Origin: Strongylocentrotus droebachiensis | Taxonomy: Eukaryota > Echinodermata > Echinoidea > Camarodonta > Strongylocentrotidae | DNA: 64,000 nt | Assembly: GCA_035222895.1 (NCBI GenBank) | Contig: JAVYIG010000592.1 | Location: 124,001 to 188,000 of the forward strand | Direction: 5' to 3' | Shown here: positions 44,709 to 55,797 of the stretch, one piece after another | Layout of the letters: each line of letters starts with the position of its first letter | How positions within the stretch are numbered: the stretch's first letter is position 1 | Program-made: the position numbers and the translations under genes | The notes under the pieces: generated by a model | What the model was told of the DNA's origin: nothing | The model's input: only the letters and a program-made list of their open reading frames with translations | Database searches by the model: none

Positions 44709-45189
44709 AAACATTTAATTTGTTGATATTAATTACTTTTAATTTGCTAAATATCTTTTCTTGAATTATCTTGTAGAACCATACCTTACTGTTTGATGAT
44801 TTTATATGTTTGTTTTTTTTATAATGTTTTTCAAGTTTATGTTCTCATGTTCTCATGTTCTATGTTTTATGTATTGTTTGACCAATGTCTAATTTTTATA
44901 ATAATAATGTAAAAACAAACAAATACTCAAATTAGGTGAACACACCCTTACAAGCCAAACACTTGGCTTTCATCATTGTGTTCACCATTTTCCAATTATC
45001 CACTTATGTTTTTTTTATGAATTCTGTACTTTGTTTCTCATTGAATGCTATACCTGTTTTTTTTTAATAAATATCTTCTTAATAGTTTTATAATGTTTTT
45101 ATTGCCCATTGACTGTTTTTTATGCATTGTTTTTAATTGATGTTGGAATTTGGAAATAAATGATTTGAATTGAATTGAATTAAATTGAA
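44709..45189 (+). mobile_element. 5'-truncated non-LTR retrotransposon 3' end, plus strand
   Basis: This insertion interrupts the shared spacer between CTCCTCTGAAATAAGA and AGAGTGAACTCC. It is AT-rich, contains a small stem (GCCAAACACTTGGC) and ends in (TTGAATTGAATT)n. Such a tail fits 3' ends of CR1/L2-type elements. No coding sequence remains. Confidence 0.65.
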
Positions 45190-45617
45190 GAGAGTGAACT
45201 CCTAATTGTCAGTAAGTAAATACTGTAGTTTAACAACCAGTTTTGTAAGATCTTGCACAATTAATTAAGTTTCTTAAATCGTGAAAAAAAATTGTAACGA
45301 GGTTTGTGCCTTTCATGTTATTATAACATGCTGACTCAACTAATAAAACATTACTGTCAACTCAAATCCTTGCTTTTGTCTTCCTCGGATGCATTCGTGC
45401 CCTCTTTCGACTTAAGCCGCTCAATCATAATTTTTTAATATGTCGTTTATTAGGACAACATAACGCCATCGGAGATGAAATCTCCATATACTTACGTCAC
45501 ATTTAATCAAGGTGCTTTGTCGCTTCGTTCTTTCGTAAAACGTTAATGATGGCTGGAGGCAATATCATTTTGATCCATGTCAAGTGCCTTTCTTTCATTT
45601 TGTAAAATTGTAAGCTG

Positions 45618-45740
45618 ATTGGCGGTGATATTAAGATTTAATGGATTGACGATTATATATAGAGTGACATCTTCTTTTTGTATAAGCCAAGTTATATAAA
45701 TGAACTTTCGAGGTAACAACCATAACAGACGGCGGTTCGA
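45618..45740 (+). promoter_or_regulatory. Putative core promoter of receptor 8
   Basis: ATTGG at 45618-45622 and TATATAAA at 45693-45700. The following motif has drifted to GAACTTTCGAGG, while GACGGCGGTTCGAT is intact. Confidence 0.62.
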
Positions 45741-47204
45741 TATATTTCAGTGCGCCTCTAAATGACTATTGCGGCTCACTAAAGGTGTTTAGAAAGGCAA
45801 CTTTATGGTTAACTAAATGTTCTTTCGATTTTTTGCGGGCATCGCATGATTTCTAACGATATACATTCACACATTCCCATCGTTCGCTTGCACCAAAGTC
45901 GCTAGTTTGACAGTCATCCTGCTGCGTCTTAATCGAAAATAACGTCTAAATAAAAGTGTTTAAACGCCATCGGTTTTGTGATCAACTTCGTGCCTATAAA
46001 CTCGATGTTCACTCCACGGGTTTCGTATCAACATCTATAATAGATGGCGGATAGACACGTTTCTCACTGTGCTTCATCTTAAATGGCAACTACCGGTAAT
46101 CGTTTTTCTTATAATGCCAAATGTAATGATTGACTTGATGACTAATCAGATATTCTGTTTCTGTTTCTGTTTAACGTTTAACTTGGACAACTATTTCGTT
46201 TCCTCTTAATCTAAAATTACAGCGCAAAGTTTTTTGATCTTTGTGACGAACTTAATATTTTCTCACTTCTTTGCGTGTATCCCCAATTTTGAACAATGAC
46301 CGACATATTTTCAACCAACACTTCTCTAGACCTTCTTGGGAATTCCACGCCACCCTCTTTCTTAGAAAACAGTCGTGATAATATTACGAAACGTATCGAA
46401 GTGCTCATATTGTTATTTATATCACTTCTCTCCGTTGGATTATCCTTCCTGACGAACACCTTCACAATATACACATTGCACACAATGGACAGCCTTCACG
46501 AGACTGAGAGTCTTTTGTACAAAGCACTTGCCATCAATGATATCATCATTGTCTTCTGCGAAATGGCCCTTGTTGTCAGTCTTTCGCTAGAGATTGACAG
46601 ATAGACCGCGGGCCATAGATCAAATATGTGGCTTATTTTTCATTTTCGTGCCTCAACTCTTGTATATACCTAAATTTTTGTTACTCAATAGAACAAAAAT
46701 CATTGAATAACAATTGATAACTCGTCAGTGCAATAAGTTGCACATTAATTAATTATGCTAATTTAAAAAAGTTACAGCGCCCTCTTGTGTTCAAATCTTG
46801 AGATCTGTGTTGTGCTAATGGGTTCCACAGGATTTTATTGGACTTGGAGGTTTTGTTTCACCCAGGGAATAACACCCAAGTCTGTCTTGGAATGGTTGGT
46901 GTTATATTTTTCTTTATTTAAAGGTTAAGTCCATCCTAACAAATATTTTAGTTTAAATAAAGTCAGAAAAATGAAAGGAAGACGACAGTGAAAGTTTTCA
47001 GCAAGTTTTGAAAGTAAGCAAGTTATCAATTTTTGAAGGTGTGATTAATGAAACACAACTCGACAACTCCACAATGTAACTTTTTTCTGCTTCTATTCAG
47101 GATGGACTTCCCCCTTTGATTAAACAACAAACAAAAACAATCTTGAAAATAAATAGAGATAAATAAAGAGAGAGATTAATAGAGAGGGGAGAGAAGTGGA
47201 AAAG

Positions 47205-47500
47205 AGGGGGGGGGGGGGGGGGGGTCAGGAGATAATGGGGACTTTGGTAGACTGTGGTACTTTTATTTATGTATTTATTCATTTTTGTTTTTATTTGTTT
47301 GGGGGGGGGGATATCAATGTGTGCACATGAGGATGCACATCTTTTAATGAGTATAATCATGGTTTCAATGCATTTTGACTAGCAGTATTCATCACTTACT
47401 ACACAACTTGAACCATCCTTCGGTATCCCATCACAAATATAGCACCCCCCACACTTATACTGAAAACTTCACCCTCTCTCTCTCTCTGGCTGTATGTCTG

Positions 47501-47544
<44 letters not shown>

Positions 47545-47545
47545 C
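47205..47545. repeat. Low-complexity G, CT and TA tracts
   Basis: A G run at about 47206-47224, another at about 47301-47310, then a (CT)n-(TA)n stretch at about 47462-47545. All lie inside the transposon. The small frames across them are artefacts. Confidence 0.85.
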
Positions 47546-48928
47546 AGTGCATACACACACACACAAACAATCCAATAAATTAATTTACATTAAAACACAA
47601 TTTGAACAGGTGTCAAGATAGATAAGCCAAAATTTCCATATTCAATCAATATTTTTAATCATCTTTTAACTACATGTATCTCAAATACATTGCAAAATCA
47701 CAGGAAGTTTTGACAATGGGGGGGGGGGGGGGCAGTAGACGTAATGCATAGTATGAAGTAGATTCATTGTAAGAAAAATAAATTGTATTCATGATGAGGT
47801 ACACTTTTCTGGCTCTTAAAGGAAATTTCCAGGCAGTTTTGTTTTTGTTTTTTTCATAACAATGATCAAACTCATTCCTTAATACCAAATCTATTAAACT
47901 GCCCCAACAGATTTTGAACAAGTATAAGTCTACTGTACTAGCAATACAGAGAATTAATTCATACAATGACTTTCAAATGTTCAATATCATTGTGTACTGT
48001 TAGAGGGAGAAAATCCATCATTGATTCATACAAGGCATGGAAACCAGACATAAATCAACTTCCTTGCTACTTGCCTTTGATGATTTGATGATTTAATTAT
48101 ATTTTTAACAATATTTTCCCTCCATTACGTTGATGACAAAAACAAGAATTGCCAGATACCCACATTTGTACAGCATAAAACATAAACTTAAACGTGAATA
48201 CATTTCAATTACTAATCATGGTATTTACAAAAGTGTGAACTACTTAATCTCAATCCTCCGATAGTGCACAATTAGAATATTTTTTCACAATGGAACAAAA
48301 TACTTACATGTCCAGTTCAAATCTATACCTACAATGGTACAATGTATTTATTTAGCAGTGAATAGAGGCAAAAAACACATTTATCTCCCGACATCTACAA
48401 GTATTTTCTTCCCTTACATTAACATATTGAGAAACAACTTTCAGTGTCAAGTCATGATGAAAAAAAAATACATGAAGAACAAATACTTTCCAGAATGACA
48501 AAGGGAATGACCATTACTCAACATGTATCAGGAATTTTCAAAATAAAATATTGGTTCCTGTTTATAGAGCACTTGTTATGCTTTATGACACTTCTCTTTA
48601 CCTGCATGTAGTAATACCTAGCAACAAAATATGTACTGCTCTGGTTAGATGGGTACCCATTTACATGTACATGTACACCTGAGTGGAACATGGTAACAAT
48701 GGATTCATGTTATGTTTGTCTAAATGACTATGTACCATAAACAATTGAATGTGCAGTGCAGTCAATAAACCACTACTAGACTTGGGCATCAAAAACATTT
48801 TGCTGGAAGTGTATACATTTACCTCACAAATACTGTAAATGACTATATATTCAAAGTGGTTATAAATTGTTAAGCCTCATCAATCTCTAAAGTTTTCATA
48901 TAAATCACATGAACAGTAAAATACAACA

Positions 48929-50232
48929 TCATACAAGTGTGACCTTAGTTGTCCCAAACAACTGTGTTTGAACAGAAATTGGTATATTCATATCTTTACC
49001 CTGTTTTTGCATGGAAGGATAACTATCATATAGGTATTGGCGTATTGATGTTACAATGCTACAAACTCTTGTCATCACAATATTCCCACGTATGTGTAAA
49101 AGCAATTGTTCATCTTGCTTTAATAAAGCGGCCTCTAACAGATGCCCCCCATCTTTTCTTTCACAAAGAATTAATTTTTCTACCTTCCGTTTACCAGAAG
49201 ACTGTTCGCGGATATACTTAGCTCCTTTGCAGATAATGCAATGGACTGGCAATACATGCGGCTTATCAAAGTCATGGCTGGAGGGGGTTGATTTTCATGG
49301 GATACTCTCGACCGCAGCAGTCTCTTGGGTGCAGGGGCATCCTCACTTGCTGACACTTCCTCTGGATCTTCTGTAGATGTATTTTAGCAGCATTTAATCA
49401 TTGTTTATTACCTCTCTTCTTCTGAAGTCTTGTCAATGCTCTACTGATTGTCGTTACGTTGCAAAAGTGTCGGTAACATTCAGCATGATATCCTCGAAGC
49501 CGAGTATGGTGCTCCCTAGTAAAAGAAAATGTGAGAGATGTAGACTAATAAATAATTTCTATTTAAGTTCAATCTGCTAAAATACAAGAACTGCTGGACC
49601 TAGTTTAAGTAGTTAGGCCTATGTAAATGGCTTAATTTCTTGACACAAGCAAGAGTCAAGAATTAGACTATTTTATAATTTATCTGTAGACGAAAAAAAG
49701 TAGAGGGTCTAGACAGTAGAAGTAGGGACAGGGTCTAGTAGTAGTAGATCTAGACCTAGAAAATCTATCCTGTAATCCAGGACCATAGACATAGTAGATG
49801 AGAGGACAGGTCTAGATCTAGTCTGTTCTCTACTACTCTAGACCAAATTTGTAATTTCTGCTCTTTTTTCAAGTGCAATTTTTATTTCGGGGAAAATGTG
49901 AACACTTTTCATTTCATGCAGGCCTAGATATCTAGATCTATACCAATATATTAGGTGATAACTTACCTGCTTGTTGTCGATGACTGAAGACCGACTTGTC
50001 CCACACCTTCACTTTCGTGTACGTGTTCTTGCAACTTCTCTGCAACTTCACTTTCTAAACTCTCTTCCACGATTACCCACTTAGCTGCACACTCCTTACA
50101 CTTTTGATAGCTTTTATCACTAAATGGTATAATCTTGCTCTGAGTATCGATGACATGTATGGAACAGAAAGCGGATTCACCAGCCTCAGAATTGTCCGTC
50201 TCACTGGCATCAAACGACTCAGAAGTCGCCAT
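48929..50232 (-). pseudogene. Three-exon Cys/His-rich transposon gene remnant
   Basis: Exon 1 (50232 down to 49967) starts at an ATG in context ACTATGGCG, encodes MATSESFDASETDN and a CxxC-type motif (KCKECAAKW), and ends AGCAG|GTAAGT. Exon 2 (49515 to 49412) follows a CTAG acceptor and encodes GYHAECYRHFCNVTT, then a GTAATA donor. Exon 3 starts at 49370 after CTACAG and leads into HCIICKGAK...LILCERKD and GGHLLEAALLKQDEQ. Phases of exons 1-3 agree, but one extra A in an AAAA run near 49285 shifts exon 3, and the frame degrades after about 49060. The Cys/His spacing suggests a zinc-binding module like those in uncharacterised proteins of marine invertebrate genomes. It is probably a transposon-encoded accessory protein, catalytic part lost. 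Confidence 0.55.
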
Positions 50233-51282
50233 AGTACACAGTGAAAGTCGCAGTGCACAGTGAAAGTCGCATAGGCGTGCGCATAACACAAAGAATATGA
50301 TTGGCCAAAAGCCAGTCACTCCACACATCATGCTATCAGCAACGTATTGTGATTGGTCATTCTTACCGTAGAAAGTGAAAAATTGTCTCAAATTTGTTTT
50401 TTGTTTTTTGATATTTTCAAAAAATGTGCAAGTTTTGTTACTGACGAGTTTCAGATGTGACTGTAATAAATATTTTTACACATGTTGACCAAAATACAGC
50501 TATATACAAATTTGAGGCACGAGATGAAAAGAAAATGCACCTCGGCCCGCGGTCTAAGAGGCTGTTTTCAGGTATTTCTGTCGAGTCTGTTTGTAGTCTT
50601 TGTTTCGGTAATAATAATTGTCCTGATCAACGTCAATCGCTTCATAATGATCATGCGACCCCTTCACCATCAGAGGTTGGTCACACCGAAAATACTCTAC
50701 TGCGTCTTGTTGGTTGGTATGTCGAGTACAGTTGCCTTACTAGTCGTGATTAATATCCTAGGCAGTACTTCATTCATCAGAGAAGAAGTCTGTCCTGGTC
50801 TAACACCACAAAATAACATATCTGATTCAGCTTTAAGTTTACTTCTGGTATTACCGATCCTGCTGGGGTTTGCAGTTATTTTGATAACAAGTAGTGGAAT
50901 TTTCTACAAGTCCAGACAACAGGCGACAAAGATCGCACAAATGCGTCGCATTATTCTTCAACAGCGTGCACAACCCGAAGTGAACAACCGTCCAGGAAAT
51001 CATCGAGCCGTTACTGCAAGTGGACTGAAAGGTCTCAGAACCGTTGGCATTATTACCATCTCGTACTGGTTCATATGGTTGCCTTACGTAATCTATGTAT
51101 CAACCATTGGCGGACTCTATCGCTTCGAATGGTTTAAAAATATAAATTTGTTTCTCCAGTTCTATAATTGCATTTGGAATCCTTTGATTCTCTCTATCGC
51201 TTATAAACAATTCCGAATCGCATCTAAAAATATTATCTTAAAGATGAAAGCATCATGCTGTAGAAGTAATATTATTCACTGA

Positions 51283-53229
51283 TTGGATTGCGAACGATGC
51301 ATCTATTCGTATTGTGGAGAAATTAATCTATACCTACTATGATTATGCCATATATCGAGTAAGAACTTAGTTCTGCCCAAAGTGACGTAGCTTGGGTTTG
51401 TCCAGTGAAATCACCTTGCGAGTGAACACAACTTGTGTGTGTGCGTGCGTGGGGGGGGGGGGGGGGGGTCGAGCTTAAACGTTGTCAGCTATCTGTTTAC
51501 GGAGCTTATTTACCAAGCTTTATTACTAGACTAAATATCAACATAAATTAGAGGACTTAAGTAATTGAAATGATTTGGGCATGTTAGATAATTACTTGGT
51601 AAACATTTTGATAAATTTTGCTGAATATGTTATTTATAAGAATTATGTTAAACATTTTAAAACAAAAAGCAGAATGAAATGAGGAATTCTATTAACTTAT
51701 TTGAAGTATGAATTGATGTCACATTTAATTCTAAAAGAAAAAAATATGTTAATGAAATGTAGGTTAAAGCTTTGACTGATATGCTAAGATAATGTTTTGA
51801 TTTTAAATGTATGTATGATATTGTAAACGTTGTAGATATGTAAATTAAAGTTCGTTAAAAGGGTTAAAAAGGGAAAAAATACCATGCTTTATATAAGAAA
51901 TAATATGTTTGTATTTTTCTTGTCGAGGGGCATTTGTCAGGTGCCCCTATATTTCTCTTTGACTACGCCGCTGCCTGCCAACTCCACACTGTTATCAGTG
52001 TTGCATATAAAATACACGCCCTCTTCAGAAGGTGTCTGTTTTTCGATAGGATTGGTAATCAGAAAACCCATTTGCGAGACATCATGATTAACTTCCGGTG
52101 GCTAAAAGAGAGAAATTTTGAATATATAACCATCGACAATGTACATCTCGTTGGCTCACGGCAAAGAAGGATACGCCGTGCCCTGTCGATGGCGGTAATA
52201 ACCTTTTAAAGGGAGGCAACCCTTTTTCAGTAATAAGCCATTATGTAATGAATTGGCTTGATTAGCCGGTCATGATCATGTAAGATGAGGAATGTGTTTC
52301 ATACGTCTACGTAGTAGTGAATATCATTCAAACCTGCTATCATGTTGTCGTTATAGGTAACTGGTCGTGGTACAATTGCACCTCTCTCATTACGTTTTAT
52401 TATGCTAACGTCACTCTGTCAGATGATGTTATATTTTTAAAACCCTCTTGGATGTACTTTAGTTGTGTTGGTTTATTGTATTCTGCTCTTTTAAAATCTC
52501 AATATCGCTTCAATTCACTCATTCAATTTATTTGCATGCAGGTTGAAAACGTTACCCTTCGCCTGTTAAACCAGACCCATTCAAAAACTCTATATGTACA
52601 GGAGTGGAAATCAACCATTTGAGAACACATTTTAAGGATTACTTCTTCTTTGAATAAAAAATCTATGCCCTAAATAATGGGATCCACTCTGAAAATGAGT
52701 TTTTCAAGCGATTCCTTTCGAGTGGACTCAATTACAGAATGAACTGATCCCTTAACTTCTAAAGAGCAAATTTCAATTCCTCTAAATTAAGAGAGTAAAC
52801 TACTAGTTGACAGTAAATACCAATTGTAGTTCAACTATCAGTTTTGTAAGATCTTGCACAATTAATTAAGTTTCTACGTTCGTAAAATAATTGTAACGAG
52901 TTTCGCAAATTTTAAGTTATTAGAACATGCTGACTGAACTAATAAATCATTAAATTCAACTCAAATCCTTGCTTTTGTCCTCCTCGGATGCATTCGTCTC
53001 ATCTTTCGACATAAGCCGTTTCATTTTTCTTCACCAATCAGAAAAACATGTAATATGTCGTTTAAATGGACAACATTAAAACATCGAAAATGAAATCTCT
53101 ATAGACTTACGTCACATTTAATTAAGGTGCTTCGTCGCTCCGTAATTCCGTCAAACGTTAATGATGGCCGGATTCAATATCATTTTGATCCATGTCAAGC
53201 GCATTCTTTTTCATTTTGTCAAAATGTAA
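51283..53229 (+). repeat. 3' tail and spacer after receptor 8 (unit 9 upstream part)
   Basis: Long-type tail with a G run near 51452-51469 and ATTAAA at the poly(A) position, then the full conserved spacer. No gene seen. Confidence 0.68.
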
Positions 53230-53301
53230 GCTGATTGGCGGTGAACGTTCGAACTAACAACCATAACATATCGCGGCTCGATATATTTCACTGCACCTCT
53301 A
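53230..53301 (+). promoter_or_regulatory. Truncated ninth promoter block, end of the receptor array
   Basis: GCTGATTGGCGGTGA is joined directly to GAACGTTCGAAC, so the TATA box is deleted. The leader stops at CACCTCTAATGCC, where transposon-derived sequence begins. No receptor follows in the window. Confidence 0.55.
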
Positions 53302-53365
53302 ATGCCTGGATTACATTTGCCCCGGGCGCCGTACGATAAATTAGTCTACGATATTTCATGCGATT

Positions 53366-53473
53366 TTGGTAAGCGGACACTTTTTTTTTTTTTTGGTCTC
53401 GAAATTTCAAAATTTGACACTTTTCTTCGTTGGGGGTGGGGGGTAAGGTCACCTTTTTTAGGTTAGCCGTGGG

Positions 53474-53512
<39 letters not shown>

Positions 53513-53650
53513 AAAAAAAAAAAAAAAAAAAAAAATCCAAAGGGGTGGGGGGGGGGGGGGGGGGTTCGGTTTTTTAGGGGGGTATACACACATAAAAATA
53601 CCAAGGGGGGGTTTGAACCCCCAACCCCCCCCCCCCTGCGTACGCCCCTG
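53366..53650. mobile_element. Truncated hAT-like element
   Basis: The right part is nearly the same as 6160-6428, in the same orientation: the GGTAAGGTCACC segment, long T, A, G and C runs, and the end CCTGCGTACGCCCCTG at 53650. The left end and target duplication are missing. Confidence 0.75.
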
Positions 53651-53737
53651 CCTGCACACCACCCTGCTCGAACGCGCCAGGAGCTCACTCCTCGAACAGC
53701 CCCCCACCGAAAAGGCACTCCGACACACAAGTGCCAG

Positions 53738-54213
53738 AATTTAACTCAATTCAATTCAACTAATTTACTTAATTTAAGCAAACCGAAACCGAACCGAACC
53801 AAATTCCAACACCTACATCAGAACGCCACCTCAATGAGCAAACCTCTCATCGCACCCAAACAGGGCGATATAGAGGTCTCCACACACAGATCCCTGATCC
53901 CTTCAGGTAAAGTATCCCAAAATCTAGGAAAGGCATAAAAGCATGAACATTTCAGAGCATTTGATCTTGCAAGTTTATGGTTGAAGAAAAGACTATGGGA
54001 GCGTCTTGAACTGAGAATGGGAAGAACACAATCTGGTCCATTATGACAACTACGGATGCATTTTACAACAAATGACACTGTCGAATAAATGAGACGATTA
54101 TACAAGGGTGGTAAAGCTAGCTTCTCCAGACGCTGTTCGTATGTAAGAGTGTTAGAAATGTGGTATGGAAAACAAGAACGGGTAAATCGTCTTTGAATAG
54201 CGTCAAGAGCTAA
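53738..54213 (-). pseudogene. 3' part of non-LTR retrotransposon A (C-terminus of reverse transcriptase)
   Basis: The minus-strand frame 54213-53818 reads ALDAIQRRFTRSCFPY, then a region with EQRLEKLALPPLYNR, the usual C-terminal end of CR1/Jockey-like reverse transcriptases. The 3' tail ends near 53738 in AATTGAATTGAGTT. This part continues the reverse transcriptase at 58990-60695. The two are split by the insertion 54214-58989, and across the gap the PYQKNHI / LALDAIQRR spacing equals that of intact relatives. Confidence 0.8.
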
Positions 54214-54729
54214 AGCTATGGTCACAACTCAGAGCGGCGACCGACCGATTTCTTCATATTCATATTCATATTCATATTTATTTCATTTCCAACAGAAAGG
54301 TAAACAAAGATATTACATTTTTTTCATACATAATTCATTTTTTCAAGAAACTATACAAATAATAAAATTATTACAAGAAATTCTTAATTTCTGAGGAAAG
54401 GGGGGGGGGGATCCACTAAAAAGCAGTGCTTGTAGTTTGTGGATCCCCCAAATTTGTAGCCTGCTCGGTCGCCGCAGGAATTTAGGCATCGCCCAGCGAT
54501 TTTTAAAGAAGTCAGGCAGGCTATAGAGCGCCAGCGATGCCTGGGCGGTGCACTGTCGATTTCCCATCGGTCGCCTGTCGATTTTTGGTCAAAACTGGCC
54601 GATTCCCGAGCGGACTCCCACCGGCCACCGGCTGATTTTAAGGAAATTGCCCGGCGGCCAGCCGGTGATTGGCGGGGCACCAAAATACGCTCGGTGCCCG
54701 GGCGGTCGCTGCCCGGCCACCGGCCTAAT

Positions 54730-54928
54730 CAAGCGTTCGCCGTCGAGCGATTTAGGTCAAAAATCGAAGCCGCTAGGTCAAAGGCTGCCGAACGATTTTG
54801 AACTCGCCGCCCAGTGATCGATTGATCTCCAAGCGGCGATCGGGCGGTGACCGGGCTGCGACCGCTCTGCAGCCTTTGACCTAGCGGCTTCGATTTTTGA
54901 CCTAAATCGCTCGACAGCGAACGCTCGA
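54730..54928. repeat. Inverted repeat, ~59-bp arms
   Basis: Arms 54730-54788 and 54869-54928 match with about two mismatches (CGAAGCCGCTAGGTCAAAGG against its complement) around an 80-bp loop. It lies in the non-coding part of the 54214-58989 element and may be part of its transposition signals. Confidence 0.8.
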
Positions 54929-55797
54929 TTGGGTCGGTGCCCGGGCGGATTTTGGGCGACGAGTGAAAAGTGAGCAGGCGCCGCCGAATTTTAACTCCGC
55001 GCTAAAACTTCCGCGGCGACCGAGCGATGCCCTAAAGTGACTCTCACACTCTGCCGTGTAGGCCTACCGTGTGCCACCGTGCGCGAAAATGTCTGCGGAC
55101 GGTGGAGAACGGCGAGGGCACACGGTGGTTCGTTATCAAAGCGGGCAACACGTTAATAGGGCGTTGGCGCTTATTTACACCCGGTGGGACCCGGCGAAAG
55201 TTTTGGGCATGTTCAAAACTTTGGCCGGCTGGCACCGACCGCAAGTAAGCGGCAAGAGGACGGTGTTGAACGGTATGAGGACGGTATGAATACGTTATGA
55301 AAACGGTCACACTGTATGAACACGTTCACAACACGCTCATAACCCGTTACAGAACGGTGATGAACGGGCAAAAAAAAAAATCCACCGTCTGCAACGGGTT
55401 GTAAGCGGGTTGTGAACGTGTCATGAACGTGTTGATACCGTGCCACCGTCTTCATAACGTATTCATACCGTCCTCATTACAGTGTTCATACCGGACTGCC
55501 AACGGGTGTTTCCAAAGCGGTACCGCCTGATTCTGACGGCGCCGCCTCCCTAACGCATGGGTAACATCCTGTTAACGCCTTGACGTTCTCATAACGTCCT
55601 ATAACGGGTCCATAATGTGTCCTTACCTTCACAGTAGCGTCATATGAACGTGACATTACCAACAAATTTACTTTTGTCACCGTGTGCCACCGTTTGTCAC
55701 TAATTTTTGGGTATATATAGAGGGGTTTCGTCAGATGAGCTTTACTTTTTGTTGTGTACATGGTCGTATGAGTCGGTGACCAACTGACCAACTGACC

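Larger units (their letters stand above)
46602..50556 (-). mobile_element. DNA transposon, 3955 bp, with TAGACCGCGGGCC ends and target AGA
   Basis: Perfect 13-bp inverted ends TAGACCGCGGGCC, with imperfect homology continuing about 60 bp inward (TCGTGCCTCAA and TTGTATATA on both sides). AGA occurs at 46599-46601 and 50557-50559, a 3-bp target duplication confirmed by the intact paralogues. The minus strand carries a three-exon gene remnant at 48929-50232. The 46.6-48.9 kb half is AT-rich and non-coding, with G and CT/TA repeats. The ends fit no superfamily I can name with certainty. Confidence 0.85.
46296..51282 (+). pseudogene. Rhodopsin-class GPCR, array member 8, split by a 4.0 kb transposon
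   Basis: Codons 1-102 (46296-46601, starting MTDIFSTNTS) end in TM2/ECL1 at EIDR. The frame resumes at 50560 with GCFQVFL, the start of TM3, and stays open to 51282 in the same phase. Without the insertion and one copy of its 3-bp target the gene would be 342 codons with no other lesion, so the disruption is probably recent. TM2 is CEMALVVSLSLEI. TM6-TM7 (SYWFIWLPYVIY, EWFKNINLFLQF) combines features of receptors 2 and 4. CNC of TM7 reads YNC. As it stands the gene cannot make a full receptor unless the element is removed. Confidence 0.9.

Noticed and set aside
54343..54817. Pro/Arg-rich frames in the AGCTATGG-ended element
   Set aside because: Made by repeats of the GCGGTCGC...CGATTTT motif; no family recognised.
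55044..55455. Frames on both strands in the left part of the Harbinger element
   Set aside because: Degenerate ACCGT/AACGTGTT tandem motifs; the same frames appear in the non-autonomous copy at 2.8-3.1 kb without purifying features.
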